From assembly GCF_020618775.1 (NCBI RefSeq), contig NZ_JAESVB010000001.1, positions 806,001 to 870,000 of the forward strand: DNA of 64,000 bases, read 5' to 3'. The notes beneath the pieces were generated by a model. The model saw nothing but the letters and a program-made list of their open reading frames with translations, was not told where the DNA came from and made no database searches. This document shows, one piece after another, positions 7,127-15,656 of this stretch; position 1 is the stretch's first letter, and each line of letters starts with the position of its first letter. Source of the stretch: Acidisoma silvae (GTDB taxonomy: Bacteria; Pseudomonadota; Alphaproteobacteria; Acetobacterales; Acetobacteraceae). Made by a program: the position numbers and the translations under genes.

Positions 7127-9112
7127 ATGAGCCAATCGCTTGCAGCCTTCGCCGAGGCCGTGCAGAGCCTGATCAAGAATGACGGCACCACCGCCTATAC
7201 CTATGAAACTGTGCCCCATGGCGCGACGGATCAGCCGGATGTCAGCCTGACGGCAGCCGAACCCTACGTCTTCACGGACTGCTCCTCCTGGGTGAATTAC
7301 GCGCTCGACAGCGTGGCGCCGATCCATCAGGCGGTGGTCGCGGCCGAGCGCGAAGATCCGCGTTTCAATATCGGCACCGTCACCGCCTATGGCAGCGTCT
7401 CTGTCGATATCAATGAGGCCGCCGAACCCTGGGCGCGTGCCGATGTGCTGTCCTATTTCTTTGGCAATGTCGCGGACGGCACGGATGGTTTCACGGGCGT
7501 CAGCAATTTCGCCGATCTTCAGGCCGGCGACATCATCGCCTATTCCCTCGGCATCTATACCGACCCTTCGGCCCCTGATGCAGCGACCGATCCGGCGCTG
7601 CAATCGACCTCCGATACCGGCCATACCGCCATCGTCATCGGCGATCCGGTGGCCGTGCCTGAGGATGATTGGGCCGGCACCGGGCTGAGCCCGGATGTTG
7701 TCGCGGTCTACGCCGTGCCGGTCATCGATTCCAGCACGGTCGCGCATTTCACCAATCTTTCCGACTTCACCGAGCCGGTGGCCGACAGCCGTACCTATCA
7801 GGCGCAGACACCGCCGCTGCAACCGGGTGGGCTTGGCACCGGCACGATCTGGTTCGGGGTCAATGCTGCTGGCCAGGCCATCCAGTTCCGCTTCGACGAG
7901 GGCGACCCGTGGTTCCCCAATACCGACAGCCTGTCTGGTGAAGCTGCGGTCTCCATCGCGGCCGCGCGCCTGACTTCGACCATCGACCTGTCAGGCTCGA
8001 TGCTGAATGCCGATAATCAGTTGGTTGTCGATGCCTTCGCCAATAATGCCGCCGTGCTGAACGGCACCGCCTATAATACCGAGGCGGAACAGATCACCGG
8101 CGCGGGCGGCCTTTTGATCGAAGGCGCCGGCTATCTGCAATTGCAGGCGGGCAACAGTTTTACCGGCGGCATTACGCTGGATGGCGCCATCCTCAACCTG
8201 GGCGGCACGGACGCGGCAGGCACCGGCACCATTGCCTTCGCCGCAGGCGCGCAGTCGACCTTGCAATTCGACATCGCCGCCACGCCGGCCAATGCCATCA
8301 CCGGCTTCGCGCCCGGCGATACGCTTGATATTCTGGGCCTCAGCTTTGGCGATGCCGGCAGCGTTTCCTATCAGGACGGCGTGCTGACGGTCAGCGACGG
8401 CAGCCAGTCAACCAGCCTGACCCTGCAGACGGCGGACGGCTTGAGCGATTTCGTGCTGGCTTCGGACGGCAATGGTGGCACGGACGTGACGGTCGCCTGT
8501 TTCGTGGCCGGCACGCGCATCATGACGCCAGACGGGGAGCGGGCGGTGGAGGACTTGGCGACCGGCGATTCTGTGCTGACGGCCGATGGGGACGCCATGC
8601 CCGTGATCTGGATCGGCCAGCGCCGGGTGGATTGCGCCCGTCACCCTCGGCCGGAGACGGTTTGGCCGGTGCGCGTCGAGGCCCATGCCTTTGGACAAGG
8701 GCTGCCGGCACGCGACCTTTATCTGTCGCCCGACCATGCCCTGTTTCATGGCGGCGTGCTGATTCCCGTCAAGCATTTGCTGAACGGCGATACCGTCCGG
8801 CAGGAGCGGCGACCGGCCGTCACCTATTTCCATGTCGAACTGCCGCGTCATGCCGTTATTCTGGCCGAAAGGCTGCCAGCCGAGAGCTATCTCGATACCG
8901 ACGACCGCGCCGCTTTCGACGGCGCGGTGACCAGCCTGCATGCTGCCTGGGGCAATGACGCGCGACCGGATGCGGTATGGGTCAGGGAGGCGCTGGGCTG
9001 CGCCCCCCTTTGCGTCACCGGGCCTGAGGTCGAAAGCGCCCGGCGCCTGCTCAGCCGGCGAAGCTCACAAGCTGCCCTTCCGGCTCGCCCAGCACTTCGT
9101 CGTCGCGCATGA
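7127..9112 (+). CDS. NlpC/P60-like and beta-repeat protein with C-terminal Hint domain
   Basis: A 661-residue multidomain protein. Residues 1-175 resemble an NlpC/P60 cysteine peptidase: FTDCSSWVNYAL with candidate nucleophile Cys52, LQAGDIIAY, and GHTAIVIG with candidate His166. Residues about 285-455 are Gly/Ala/Thr-rich with an autotransporter-associated beta-strand look (LLIEGAGYLQLQAG, GTIAFAAGAQSTLQF). Residues 458-600 form a Hint_2 domain: Cys458 in ACFVAGTRIM, LSPDHALF with His537, then YFHVELPRHAVILAE. Hint domains share a fold with inteins and Hedgehog C-termini and may self-cleave. No signal peptide is visible. The last 62 bases overlap the convergent dihydroorotase gene. The peptidase assignment is inference. 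Confidence 0.85.
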   Translation: MSQSLAAFAEAVQSLIKNDGTTAYTYETVPHGATDQPDVSLTAAEPYVFTDCSSWVNYALDSVAPIHQAVVAAEREDPRFNIGTVTAYGSVSVDINEAAEPWARADVLSYFFGNVADGTDGFTGVSNFADLQAGDIIAYSLGIYTDPSAPDAATDPALQSTSDTGHTAIVIGDPVAVPEDDWAGTGLSPDVVAVYAVPVIDSSTVAHFTNLSDFTEPVADSRTYQAQTPPLQPGGLGTGTIWFGVNAAGQAIQFRFDEGDPWFPNTDSLSGEAAVSIAAARLTSTIDLSGSMLNADNQLVVDAFANNAAVLNGTAYNTEAEQITGAGGLLIEGAGYLQLQAGNSFTGGITLDGAILNLGGTDAAGTGTIAFAAGAQSTLQFDIAATPANAITGFAPGDTLDILGLSFGDAGSVSYQDGVLTVSDGSQSTSLTLQTADGLSDFVLASDGNGGTDVTVACFVAGTRIMTPDGERAVEDLATGDSVLTADGDAMPVIWIGQRRVDCARHPRPETVWPVRVEAHAFGQGLPARDLYLSPDHALFHGGVLIPVKHLLNGDTVRQERRPAVTYFHVELPRHAVILAERLPAESYLDTDDRAAFDGAVTSLHAAWGNDARPDAVWVREALGCAPLCVTGPEVESARRLLSRRSSQAALPARPALRRRA

Positions 9113-10370
9113 CGGTGCGGCCACGGATGATGGTGGCGACCGGCCAGCCCTGTACCGTGGTGCCGACGAAGGGCGACCAGCCGCAGGGGCTGGCGATCCA
9201 GTCCTGCTCGATGGTGCGGGATTTCTTCATGTCGACGATGGTGAAGTCGGCGTCATAGCCGCGCGCGATGCGGCCCTTGCCGACGACGCCGTAAACGCGC
9301 GCCGGGCCGGCGCACATCACGTCCGCCAGCCGCATGAGCGACAGGCGGCCGGCCGAGACGTGATCCAGCATCAGCGGCACGATGGTCTGAATGCCGGTCA
9401 GGCCGGCGGCCGTCGACGGCCAGGGCTTTTCCTTATTGGCCTTGGAATGCGGCGCATGGTCAGACCCCACGACATCGACCATGCCGTCGCGCACCGCGGC
9501 CCAGGCGGCTTCCCAATGCCGCTTGTCGCGGATCGGCGGATTCATCACCGCATAGGCGCCGAGCTTCTCGTAGGCATCCGGCGCCCATTGCGTGAGATGG
9601 TTCAGCAGCACCTCGACCGTCGCGATATCGCGGTAATCGGCCAGGTAATCCAGTTCCTCGGCGGTCGAGACATGCAGGATATGAGCGGGGCGGCCGGTCT
9701 TGCGGGCCAGCGCCATCAGCCGGCGGGTGCCGAGAAAGGCCGCTTCCACGTCGCGCCATTCCATGTGGTTCACGTAAGGCATGCCCTCATGGAACAGATG
9801 CTTGCGCTCGCGCAGGCGGTATTCGTCCTCCGAATGATAGGCAATCCGCCGCCGGCCGCTCCGCATCACCTGCTCCAGCAGCTCGTCGGATTCGATCAGC
9901 AGGTCACCCGTGCTGGACCCGGCGAAGACCTTGATGGCGCAGACGCCGTCTTCCAGCTCCAGCTCGGCGAGGCTTGGAATATTGTCGCGCGCCGCCCCGA
10001 CATAGAGGCCGAGATCGCACCAGCTGCGGGTGGCGGCGTATTCCTTTTTGACCGCCAGCCGTTCTTTGGTGGTGATGGAAGGATTGCCGTTCGGCATGTC
10101 GAAGACTGCCGTCAGGCCGCCCAGGATGGCGGCGCGCGTGCCGGACGCGATATTCTCGACCGCCGGATCGTCGCGCAGATGGGTATGGGCGTCGATCAGG
10201 CCGGGCAGAACATGCAGGCCGGTGGCGTCGAACACCTCGCCCGCTTCGGCATCCGCGCCGGGGGCGAGCGTTACGATACGGCCCAAGGCGACGCCGATAT
10301 CCGCCTGTTCCAGCCCCCAGGGCAGAACGACGGTGCCGCCACGGATGATGAGATCATAGATTGGTTTCAT
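9051..10370 (-). CDS. pyrC: Dihydroorotase / cyclic amidohydrolase
   Basis: A 439-residue metal-dependent amidohydrolase. It has DAHTHLRDD (first metal-site His pair), CAIKVFAGSS with the probable carboxylated bridging Lys, RIAYHSEDEYR and ILHVSTAEE for the other metal His residues, and VGSDHAPHSK with the catalytic Asp. These fit class I dihydroorotase, which closes carbamoyl-aspartate in pyrimidine synthesis. HTHLRDD is a slight departure from the common HVHFREPG, so a related ring-opening amidohydrolase (allantoinase, hydantoinase) is possible. Its ATG overlaps the stop of the upstream glycosyltransferase gene by 4 bases, so translation is probably coupled. Confidence 0.85.
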   Translation of the reverse strand: MKPIYDLIIRGGTVVLPWGLEQADIGVALGRIVTLAPGADAEAGEVFDATGLHVLPGLIDAHTHLRDDPAVENIASGTRAAILGGLTAVFDMPNGNPSITTKERLAVKKEYAATRSWCDLGLYVGAARDNIPSLAELELEDGVCAIKVFAGSSTGDLLIESDELLEQVMRSGRRRIAYHSEDEYRLRERKHLFHEGMPYVNHMEWRDVEAAFLGTRRLMALARKTGRPAHILHVSTAEELDYLADYRDIATVEVLLNHLTQWAPDAYEKLGAYAVMNPPIRDKRHWEAAWAAVRDGMVDVVGSDHAPHSKANKEKPWPSTAAGLTGIQTIVPLMLDHVSAGRLSLMRLADVMCAGPARVYGVVGKGRIARGYDADFTIVDMKKSRTIEQDWIASPCGWSPFVGTTVQGWPVATIIRGRTVMRDDEVLGEPEGQLVSFAG

Positions 10371-11356
10371 GCGGCGATCCGCCCTTCATCCTTGAGTAAA
10401 GCCATCGCGGCGGCCAAAGCCGCCTCGACCGTCAATGCGTCCATCGGTGCTTTTCCGGCCGGGCCGGGTGCGACCACAGCCGCCGTGCGGCGGCCGGAGG
10501 GCGCATATTCATCGACCGGGGAGGGGCCGAACAGCCCCAATGTCGGCGCACCGGCTGCCGCCGCCAGATGCATGAGCCCCGAATCATTGCCGACAAACAG
10601 CGCCGTGCGCGCCAGGCAGGCGGCGGCTTCCGGCAAAGTCAGCCGCCCCGTCAGGTCGATCGCATCCGGCAGCGCGTCCAAAACGGGCTTGGCCAGGGCC
10701 GCTTCCGTGGGACCGGGGCCGGCGAAGATCACCGGCCGTGCGTCGGTCAGCCCTTCTGCCCGCAGGCGGTGGAAAAGGGTGACGAATTGTGCCGGCGGCC
10801 AGACCTTGCCGGACCAATTGGCGGTGGGGCCGAGGCCAATATAGGGCGTGCCGTCCGGCAGCAGAGCACGGGCACGGGCGCGATCAGCCTCGCTATACCA
10901 GGCGATGGGCAGCGGCGGCGGCGAAAGGTCCATGCTCTGCGCCAATTGCGCCAGCCGCAGGCCGGGGCGCCGGCCGCCCTTCAGAATGCGGCGCTGGCGG
11001 GCGAGAAGAAAAAAGGCGGTGCCAGAGCCGCGCAGGTCGATCACCTGATCCCAGCGGGTGCCGAGCGTCTGCCCCCAGAGCTTGAACCAATGCCCGTCCA
11101 TCTTCTGCTTGGGCATCAGGATCAGCCGCTCCAACTGCGGCATGGCCTGAAAAACCCCGGCGGCCACAGGTCCACAGGCGACGGTGAAAAGGGCGCGCGG
11201 GTTCTGGCGCAGCAGATGCTTCAGAATACCGGTGCTGATCACCGCATCGCCGATCCGCGTCGCGGTGATGAACAGAATGCGCGGCCTGCGCCCATTTATA
11301 CGGGCGGATGGGGATGGTGAGGCATAGCTGCCCCCTTGCAAGCCTATCTTAAACAT
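10367..11356 (-). CDS. Glycosyltransferase family 9 (heptosyltransferase-like)
   Basis: A 329-residue GT-B enzyme of the family that adds ADP-heptose to the lipopolysaccharide core. RILFITATRIGDAVISTGIL is the N-terminal acceptor-side block. FVGNDSGLMHLAAAAGAPTLGLFGP is the C-terminal nucleotide-sugar block with the conserved Asp. It is divergent from the ppx/gppA gene and overlaps the dihydroorotase gene downstream by 4 bases. The exact sugar and acceptor are not determinable here. Confidence 0.9.
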   Translation of the reverse strand: MFKIGLQGGSYASPSPSARINGRRPRILFITATRIGDAVISTGILKHLLRQNPRALFTVACGPVAAGVFQAMPQLERLILMPKQKMDGHWFKLWGQTLGTRWDQVIDLRGSGTAFFLLARQRRILKGGRRPGLRLAQLAQSMDLSPPPLPIAWYSEADRARARALLPDGTPYIGLGPTANWSGKVWPPAQFVTLFHRLRAEGLTDARPVIFAGPGPTEAALAKPVLDALPDAIDLTGRLTLPEAAACLARTALFVGNDSGLMHLAAAAGAPTLGLFGPSPVDEYAPSGRRTAAVVAPGPAGKAPMDALTVEAALAAAMALLKDEGRIAA

Positions 11357-11399
11357 TTGACACTTGTAGAACCTCTGGTCAGGCGACGACTATTAGCTC

Positions 11400-12488
11400 A
11401 TGGACATCAGCATCTCCACGCCCTGCGCGCCTGGCGATGCACCGATCACCGAAAGGCGGTCCGGGGCACCCATTTTTGGCGCCCTCGATTTGGGCACCAA
11501 TAACTGCCGTCTGATGCTGGGCGTGCCGAGCAGCAACGGCTTCCGTGTCATCGAAAGCTTCAGCCGGTCCGTGGGCCTGGGCGAAGGTCTGGCCGAAACC
11601 GGCCAATTGGCCGAATGCGCCATGGACCGCGCGATGGACGCGCTGCGCTCCTGCGCCGGCCGGTTGTCGCGCTACCGGCTGAGCGGATTGACCGCCGTCG
11701 CGACGGAAGCCTGCCGCCGCGCCACGAATGGGCAGGACTTTCTGGCCCGCGTGCGCCAGCAGACCGGTTTGGATATCCGCATCATTTCGGGCCGCGAGGA
11801 AGCCGAGCTGACGTTGGAAAGCTGCTCGCCCCTGCTGCGCAATGCCGGCAGCCGCGCGCTGGTCTTCGACATCGGCGGCGGCTCCACCGAAATCGCCTGG
11901 GTGCGGCTCGACGCCGGGGCGCCAACGCTGATCAGCTATGTCTCGCTGCCCTTCGGGGTGATGACGCTGCGCGCCTGCACCGAGCATACCTGCTTCACCG
12001 AGGACGGTTTCAACACCATGGTTGAGACCGTGGAGGAGAAGCTGTGGGAGTTCGAGGACATCCATCGCATCGGGCGGGAGATCAACCGCGACGGCGGCGT
12101 GCGCCTGCTCGGCACCAGCGGCACCATCACCACGGTTGCCAGTGTCGCGTTGAAATTGCCGCGTTATCGCCGGCCGCTGGTGGACGGCATCATCCTGCCC
12201 GGTGAGGAAGCCGATCAGGCAGTGGAAAGCCTGCGCGCCATGGGGCGCAACGGCCTCGCCAACCATCCCTGCATCGGCGAAGACCGGGCCGATCTGGTTC
12301 TGCCGGGCTGCGCCATCTTCGCCGCCATCCGTTCCGTCTGGCCGACGCCCGAGGTTGGCGTCGCCGATCGTGGCTTGCGCGAAGGCATCCTTCTGCGGCA
12401 GATCCGCGGGGGGCGCCGCAAGGACAGCCGTCGCGGCTGCGGCGGCGGGGTTTTGCAGACTTCCATCGCCGCTTCGCCCGCCGGCTGA
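11400..12488 (+). CDS. ppx: Exopolyphosphatase / pppGpp phosphohydrolase (Ppx/GppA family)
   Basis: A 362-residue member of the ASKHA (actin-like) phosphatase family acting on polyphosphate or pppGpp. Phosphate-binding loops are visible: GALDLGTNNCRLML at the N-terminus, VFDIGGGSTEIAW in the middle and GTSGTITTVASVAL later, plus GREEAELT. It is a short form without the long C-terminal HD-like domain of E. coli Ppx, typical of alphaproteobacterial members. It is followed after 17 bases by rlmE, a pairing common in alphaproteobacteria, and the two are probably cotranscribed. Confidence 0.93.
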   Translation: MDISISTPCAPGDAPITERRSGAPIFGALDLGTNNCRLMLGVPSSNGFRVIESFSRSVGLGEGLAETGQLAECAMDRAMDALRSCAGRLSRYRLSGLTAVATEACRRATNGQDFLARVRQQTGLDIRIISGREEAELTLESCSPLLRNAGSRALVFDIGGGSTEIAWVRLDAGAPTLISYVSLPFGVMTLRACTEHTCFTEDGFNTMVETVEEKLWEFEDIHRIGREINRDGGVRLLGTSGTITTVASVALKLPRYRRPLVDGIILPGEEADQAVESLRAMGRNGLANHPCIGEDRADLVLPGCAIFAAIRSVWPTPEVGVADRGLREGILLRQIRGGRRKDSRRGCGGGVLQTSIAASPAG

Positions 12489-12505
12489 CAAAGGCAGAAA
12501 GAATT

Positions 12506-13201
12506 ATGGCCCCTACTGGGCGCAAGGGTCCGAGCACGGATCCCGGCAAGGGCGCGGGCCGTGGCCTGACGGTCACGCTGAAGCGGACGGCGGGGCGCAG
12601 CGTGGCGTCTCAGCGCTGGCTGCAACGGCAGTTGAACGACCCCTATGTGACGGCGGCGCAGAAGCAGGGCTGGCGGTCGCGCGCGGCCTTCAAGCTCATC
12701 GAGCTGGATGACCGCTTCAAGATCATCAAGAAGGGCATGCGGGTGCTGGACCTGGGTGCGGCCCCCGGTGGCTGGACGCAGGTGGCGCTGGCCCGTGGGG
12801 CGTCCCATGTCGTCGGCATCGACCTGCTGGACATTCCGCCCATCCCCGGCGCGCATCTGATTCAGGCGGATGCGACAGACCCCGAGGTCCATGCCAAGAT
12901 CATCGAATTGCTGGGCGGCAAGCCCGACCTGTTTCTGTCCGATATGGCGCCCAATACCTCGGGTCATGCCTCGACCGACCATATCCGCATCGTGGCATTG
13001 GCCGAGATGGCGCTGGAACTCGCTTTTGAACTGCTGCCCGTGGGCGGCACTTTCGTCGCCAAACTCTTCCAGGGCGGCGCCGACAAGCATCTGCTGGACC
13101 CGATGAAGAAGCGCTTCGAAAGCGTCAAACATGCCAAGCCGCCGGCCAGCCGCAAGGAATCGAGTGAGCTTTATGTGATAGCGACCGGCTTCCGGGGGTA
13201 G
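12506..13201 (+). CDS. rlmE: 23S rRNA (uridine-2552-2'-O)-methyltransferase RlmE
   Basis: A 231-residue SAM-dependent enzyme that 2'-O-methylates U2552 of 23S rRNA, a late step in 50S assembly. It shows the K-D-K-E tetrad context: SRAAFKLIELDDRF (first Lys), VLDLGAAPGGWTQVA (SAM loop), LFLSDMAPNTSGH (catalytic Asp), FVAKLFQGGADKHLL (second Lys) and a final SSELYVIATGF (Glu). The first 35 residues are a basic extension suited to rRNA binding. It follows ppx/gppA. Confidence 0.96.
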   Translation: MAPTGRKGPSTDPGKGAGRGLTVTLKRTAGRSVASQRWLQRQLNDPYVTAAQKQGWRSRAAFKLIELDDRFKIIKKGMRVLDLGAAPGGWTQVALARGASHVVGIDLLDIPPIPGAHLIQADATDPEVHAKIIELLGGKPDLFLSDMAPNTSGHASTDHIRIVALAEMALELAFELLPVGGTFVAKLFQGGADKHLLDPMKKRFESVKHAKPPASRKESSELYVIATGFRG

Positions 13202-13278
13202 CTGGCGTTGTCGCTTCCCTGCGCTAAGGTAAAGGCCAAGCGCCGATCAACGGCGCGGCGGCGGAGAGGGAAGCGATC

Positions 13279-14055
13279 ATGCAACAGCGGCAGGTCAAGC
13301 CGGGTCTGAAGGTTCTGGTCACGGCGGGGGCCAGCGGCATCGGCCGCGCCATTGCCGACGCTTTCGTGGCCGACGGCGCTAAAGTGCATGTCTGCGACGT
13401 CAACGAGAGCGCGCTGGCGGAATGCGCGGCAACGCTGGGCGTCACCACCTCCATCGCCGATGTATCGAACGAGGCGCAGGTCAAGCGCATGGTGGAAGAT
13501 GCGGCCGAGGCGCTCGGCGGTTTGGATGTGCTGGTCAACAATGCCGGCATCGCAGGCCCCACCGGCACGGTGGATGAAATCGCGACAAGCGCCTGGCGCA
13601 GCACGATCGATATCAATCTCAACGGCCAGTTCTATTGCGCGCATTACGCCGTGCCTTATCTGCGCGCGGCGGGCGAGGGCGCCATCGTCAATATGTCCTC
13701 GTCCGCCGGGCGTTTCGGCTATGCCTATCGGACGCCCTATTCAGCGTCGAAATGGGCCATCGTCGGTTTTACGCAGAGCCTGGCGAAGGAATTGGGACCG
13801 GACGGCATTCGCGTCAACGCCATTTTGCCCGGCATCGTCAAAGGCCCGCGCATGGAAGGTGTCATTCGCGCCCGCGCCGAACAGACCGGTGTCTCCTACG
13901 AGGCGATGGAGGCGGAATATCTCAAGCGCATTTCGCTGCGCCATATGGTGACGCCGGATGATGTTGCATCGGCGGTCATCTTTCTCTGCACGCAGGCCGG
14001 CTGGAACATTTCCGGCCAATCCATTTCCGTCTGCGGCAATGTCGAAAGCCTGTAG
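13279..14055 (+). CDS. SDR family NAD(P)-dependent oxidoreductase
   Basis: A 258-residue classical short-chain dehydrogenase. TAGASGIGRAIADAF is the cofactor loop, NNAGIAGP the structural NNAG, and YSASKWAIVG the catalytic Tyr-Lys, with Ser in the preceding NMSSSAGRF. GAGAGGGAAG stands before the ATG. It heads a co-directional run with a gamma-carbonic anhydrase homologue, a hydroxyacyl-CoA dehydrogenase homologue and an ammonia-lyase homologue, spaced 33-71 bases apart. A shared catabolic role is possible but unproven, and the substrate is unknown. Confidence 0.9.
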   Translation: MQQRQVKPGLKVLVTAGASGIGRAIADAFVADGAKVHVCDVNESALAECAATLGVTTSIADVSNEAQVKRMVEDAAEALGGLDVLVNNAGIAGPTGTVDEIATSAWRSTIDINLNGQFYCAHYAVPYLRAAGEGAIVNMSSSAGRFGYAYRTPYSASKWAIVGFTQSLAKELGPDGIRVNAILPGIVKGPRMEGVIRARAEQTGVSYEAMEAEYLKRISLRHMVTPDDVASAVIFLCTQAGWNISGQSISVCGNVESL

Positions 14056-14088
14056 GCGAAGGGGGTGCAATTGCGGAGTTGATGCATC

Positions 14089-14616
14089 ATGCGTGTTGTT
14101 CTGAACGGCATCCAGGTCGAGACGGAAGACGATCAGCACTGGATTGCGCCGAATGCGACCGTCATCGGCCGCGTGACGCTGCATCGCGACGCCTCCATCT
14201 GGTGGGGCGCTGTGCTGCGCGGCGATAACGAGCGCATCACCCTGGGCCAGGGCAGCAATGTGCAGGACAATGCCGTGCTGCATACCGACCCGGGCTTTCC
14301 GCTGGAGATCGGCGCGCATGTCACGGTCGGCCATCAGGCCATGCTGCATGGCTGCACGATCGGCGAGAATTCGCTGATCGGCATTGGCGCCGTCATCCTC
14401 AACGGGGCCAGCATCGGCCGCAATTGCCTGATCGGTGCCATGGCCTTTATCGGCGAGGGCAAGGTCATTCCCGACAACGCCGTCGTGAAGGGCATTCCCG
14501 GCAAGGTGACGGGCGAGGTGACGCCTGAACAGGCGGCGCGGATGCGCGACGGCACGCAAGCCTATGTGCGCAACTGGAAACGCTATCGCGATCATGCGGA
14601 GATCGCGCAAGACTGA
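14089..14616 (+). CDS. Gamma-carbonic-anhydrase family hexapeptide-repeat protein
   Basis: A 175-residue left-handed beta-helix protein of the YrdA/PaaY/CaiE group. Hexapeptide turns run from [12 protein letters not shown] through [17 protein letters not shown]. Three possible zinc His residues are visible in VLHTDPGF and [12 protein letters not shown]-terminal helix ([16 protein letters not shown]) packs on the trimer in this family. Actual carbonic anhydrase activity is not certain. Its position next to acyl-CoA-type enzymes recalls PaaY or CaiE, which accompany CoA-linked pathways. Confidence 0.9.
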   Translation: MRVVLNGIQVETEDDQHWIAPNATVIGRVTLHRDASIWWGAVLRGDNERITLGQGSNVQDNAVLHTDPGFPLEIGAHVTVGHQAMLHGCTIGENSLIGIGAVILNGASIGRNCLIGAMAFIGEGKVIPDNAVVKGIPGKVTGEVTPEQAARMRDGTQAYVRNWKRYRDHAEIAQD

Positions 14617-14652
14617 ATAAACGCCGGCAAACGGCGAAGCGGGAGGCTGGCT

Positions 14653-15585
14653 ATGGCGAAAATCGCAATCATCGGCGCGGGGCTGATCGGCCGCGCCTGG
14701 TCCATCGTCTTTGCGCGCGGTGGGCATGATGTCTGGCTATGGGATCCGCAAGCGTCGGCCGTGCCGGCATCGCGGGATTTCATCGCCGCCCGCCTGCCGG
14801 AACTGGCAGAGGCCGGCTTGCTGCGCGGTGAGAGCGAAAGTGCCATCCTCGGCCGGCTGCATGGCGCGGCGACGCTGGAGCAGGCGCTGGACGGCGCCGT
14901 CCATGCGCAGGAAAACGGTCCTGAAGATGTCGGGCGCAAGCGCGAGCTTTTCGCGCGCATGGATGCGGTGGCGGCGGCGCACACGGTTCTGGCCAGTTCC
15001 ACCAGCACCATCCGCGCCAGCCTGTTCAGCGAAGGACTGCCGGGCGCTGGGCGTTGCCTTGTCGCCCACCCTGTCAATCCGCCCTATCTGATCCCGATTG
15101 TGGAACTGGGACCAGCACCCTGGACCGATCCGGCGGTCGTGCAGCGCACGCGGGTGCTGATGGAAGATGCCGGCATGGTGCCGGCCACCGTGAAAAAGGA
15201 AATAGACGGCTTCCTGCTCAACCGGTTGCAGGCGGCGCTGCTGACCGAGGCGATGTATCTGGTCGAGGAAGGTTATGCCGATCCGGCCGATATCGACGCG
15301 ACGGTGCGGGAAGGGCTGGGCCTGCGCTGGTCTTTCATGGGGCCTTTCGAGACGATAGACCTCAACGCTCCGGCCGGGCTTGCCGATTACTGCGCCCGTT
15401 ACGGCGGCCCGTTCCGGGAGATGATGGCGGCCAGCAAAACGCCGTCCTGGTCGCCGGACCTCATCGGCCGTCTGCATGACGCGCAGCGCGACCGGCTGCC
15501 GATGGACCGGCAGGGCAAGCGCCAGGCCTGGCGGGACCGGCGGCTGATGGCGCTTCTGGCGCATAAGGCGGGACAGCCGAGCTAA
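14653..15585 (+). CDS. 3-hydroxyacyl-CoA dehydrogenase family protein (lambda-crystallin-like)
   Basis: A 310-residue NAD-dependent dehydrogenase. It has the Rossmann loop IIGAGLIGRAWSIVFARGGHDVWLWD and the catalytic His in HPVNPPYLIPIVELGP. The C-terminal dimerisation domain includes GFLLNRLQAALLTEAMYLVEEGYADPADID. HPVNPPYLIPIVE is characteristic of the L-gulonate dehydrogenase / lambda-crystallin and carnitine dehydrogenase branch rather than of the fatty-acid-oxidation branch (HFFNP). It sits in the SDR to ammonia-lyase run. Confidence 0.9.
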   Translation: MAKIAIIGAGLIGRAWSIVFARGGHDVWLWDPQASAVPASRDFIAARLPELAEAGLLRGESESAILGRLHGAATLEQALDGAVHAQENGPEDVGRKRELFARMDAVAAAHTVLASSTSTIRASLFSEGLPGAGRCLVAHPVNPPYLIPIVELGPAPWTDPAVVQRTRVLMEDAGMVPATVKKEIDGFLLNRLQAALLTEAMYLVEEGYADPADIDATVREGLGLRWSFMGPFETIDLNAPAGLADYCARYGGPFREMMAASKTPSWSPDLIGRLHDAQRDRLPMDRQGKRQAWRDRRLMALLAHKAGQPS

Positions 15586-15656
15586 GGAAAAGCCTGTTTG
15601 CGGCTTGCAACTCTGGTCCGGCTTCTTGAGAATGCGATCAGACGTTGAGGCGGATT

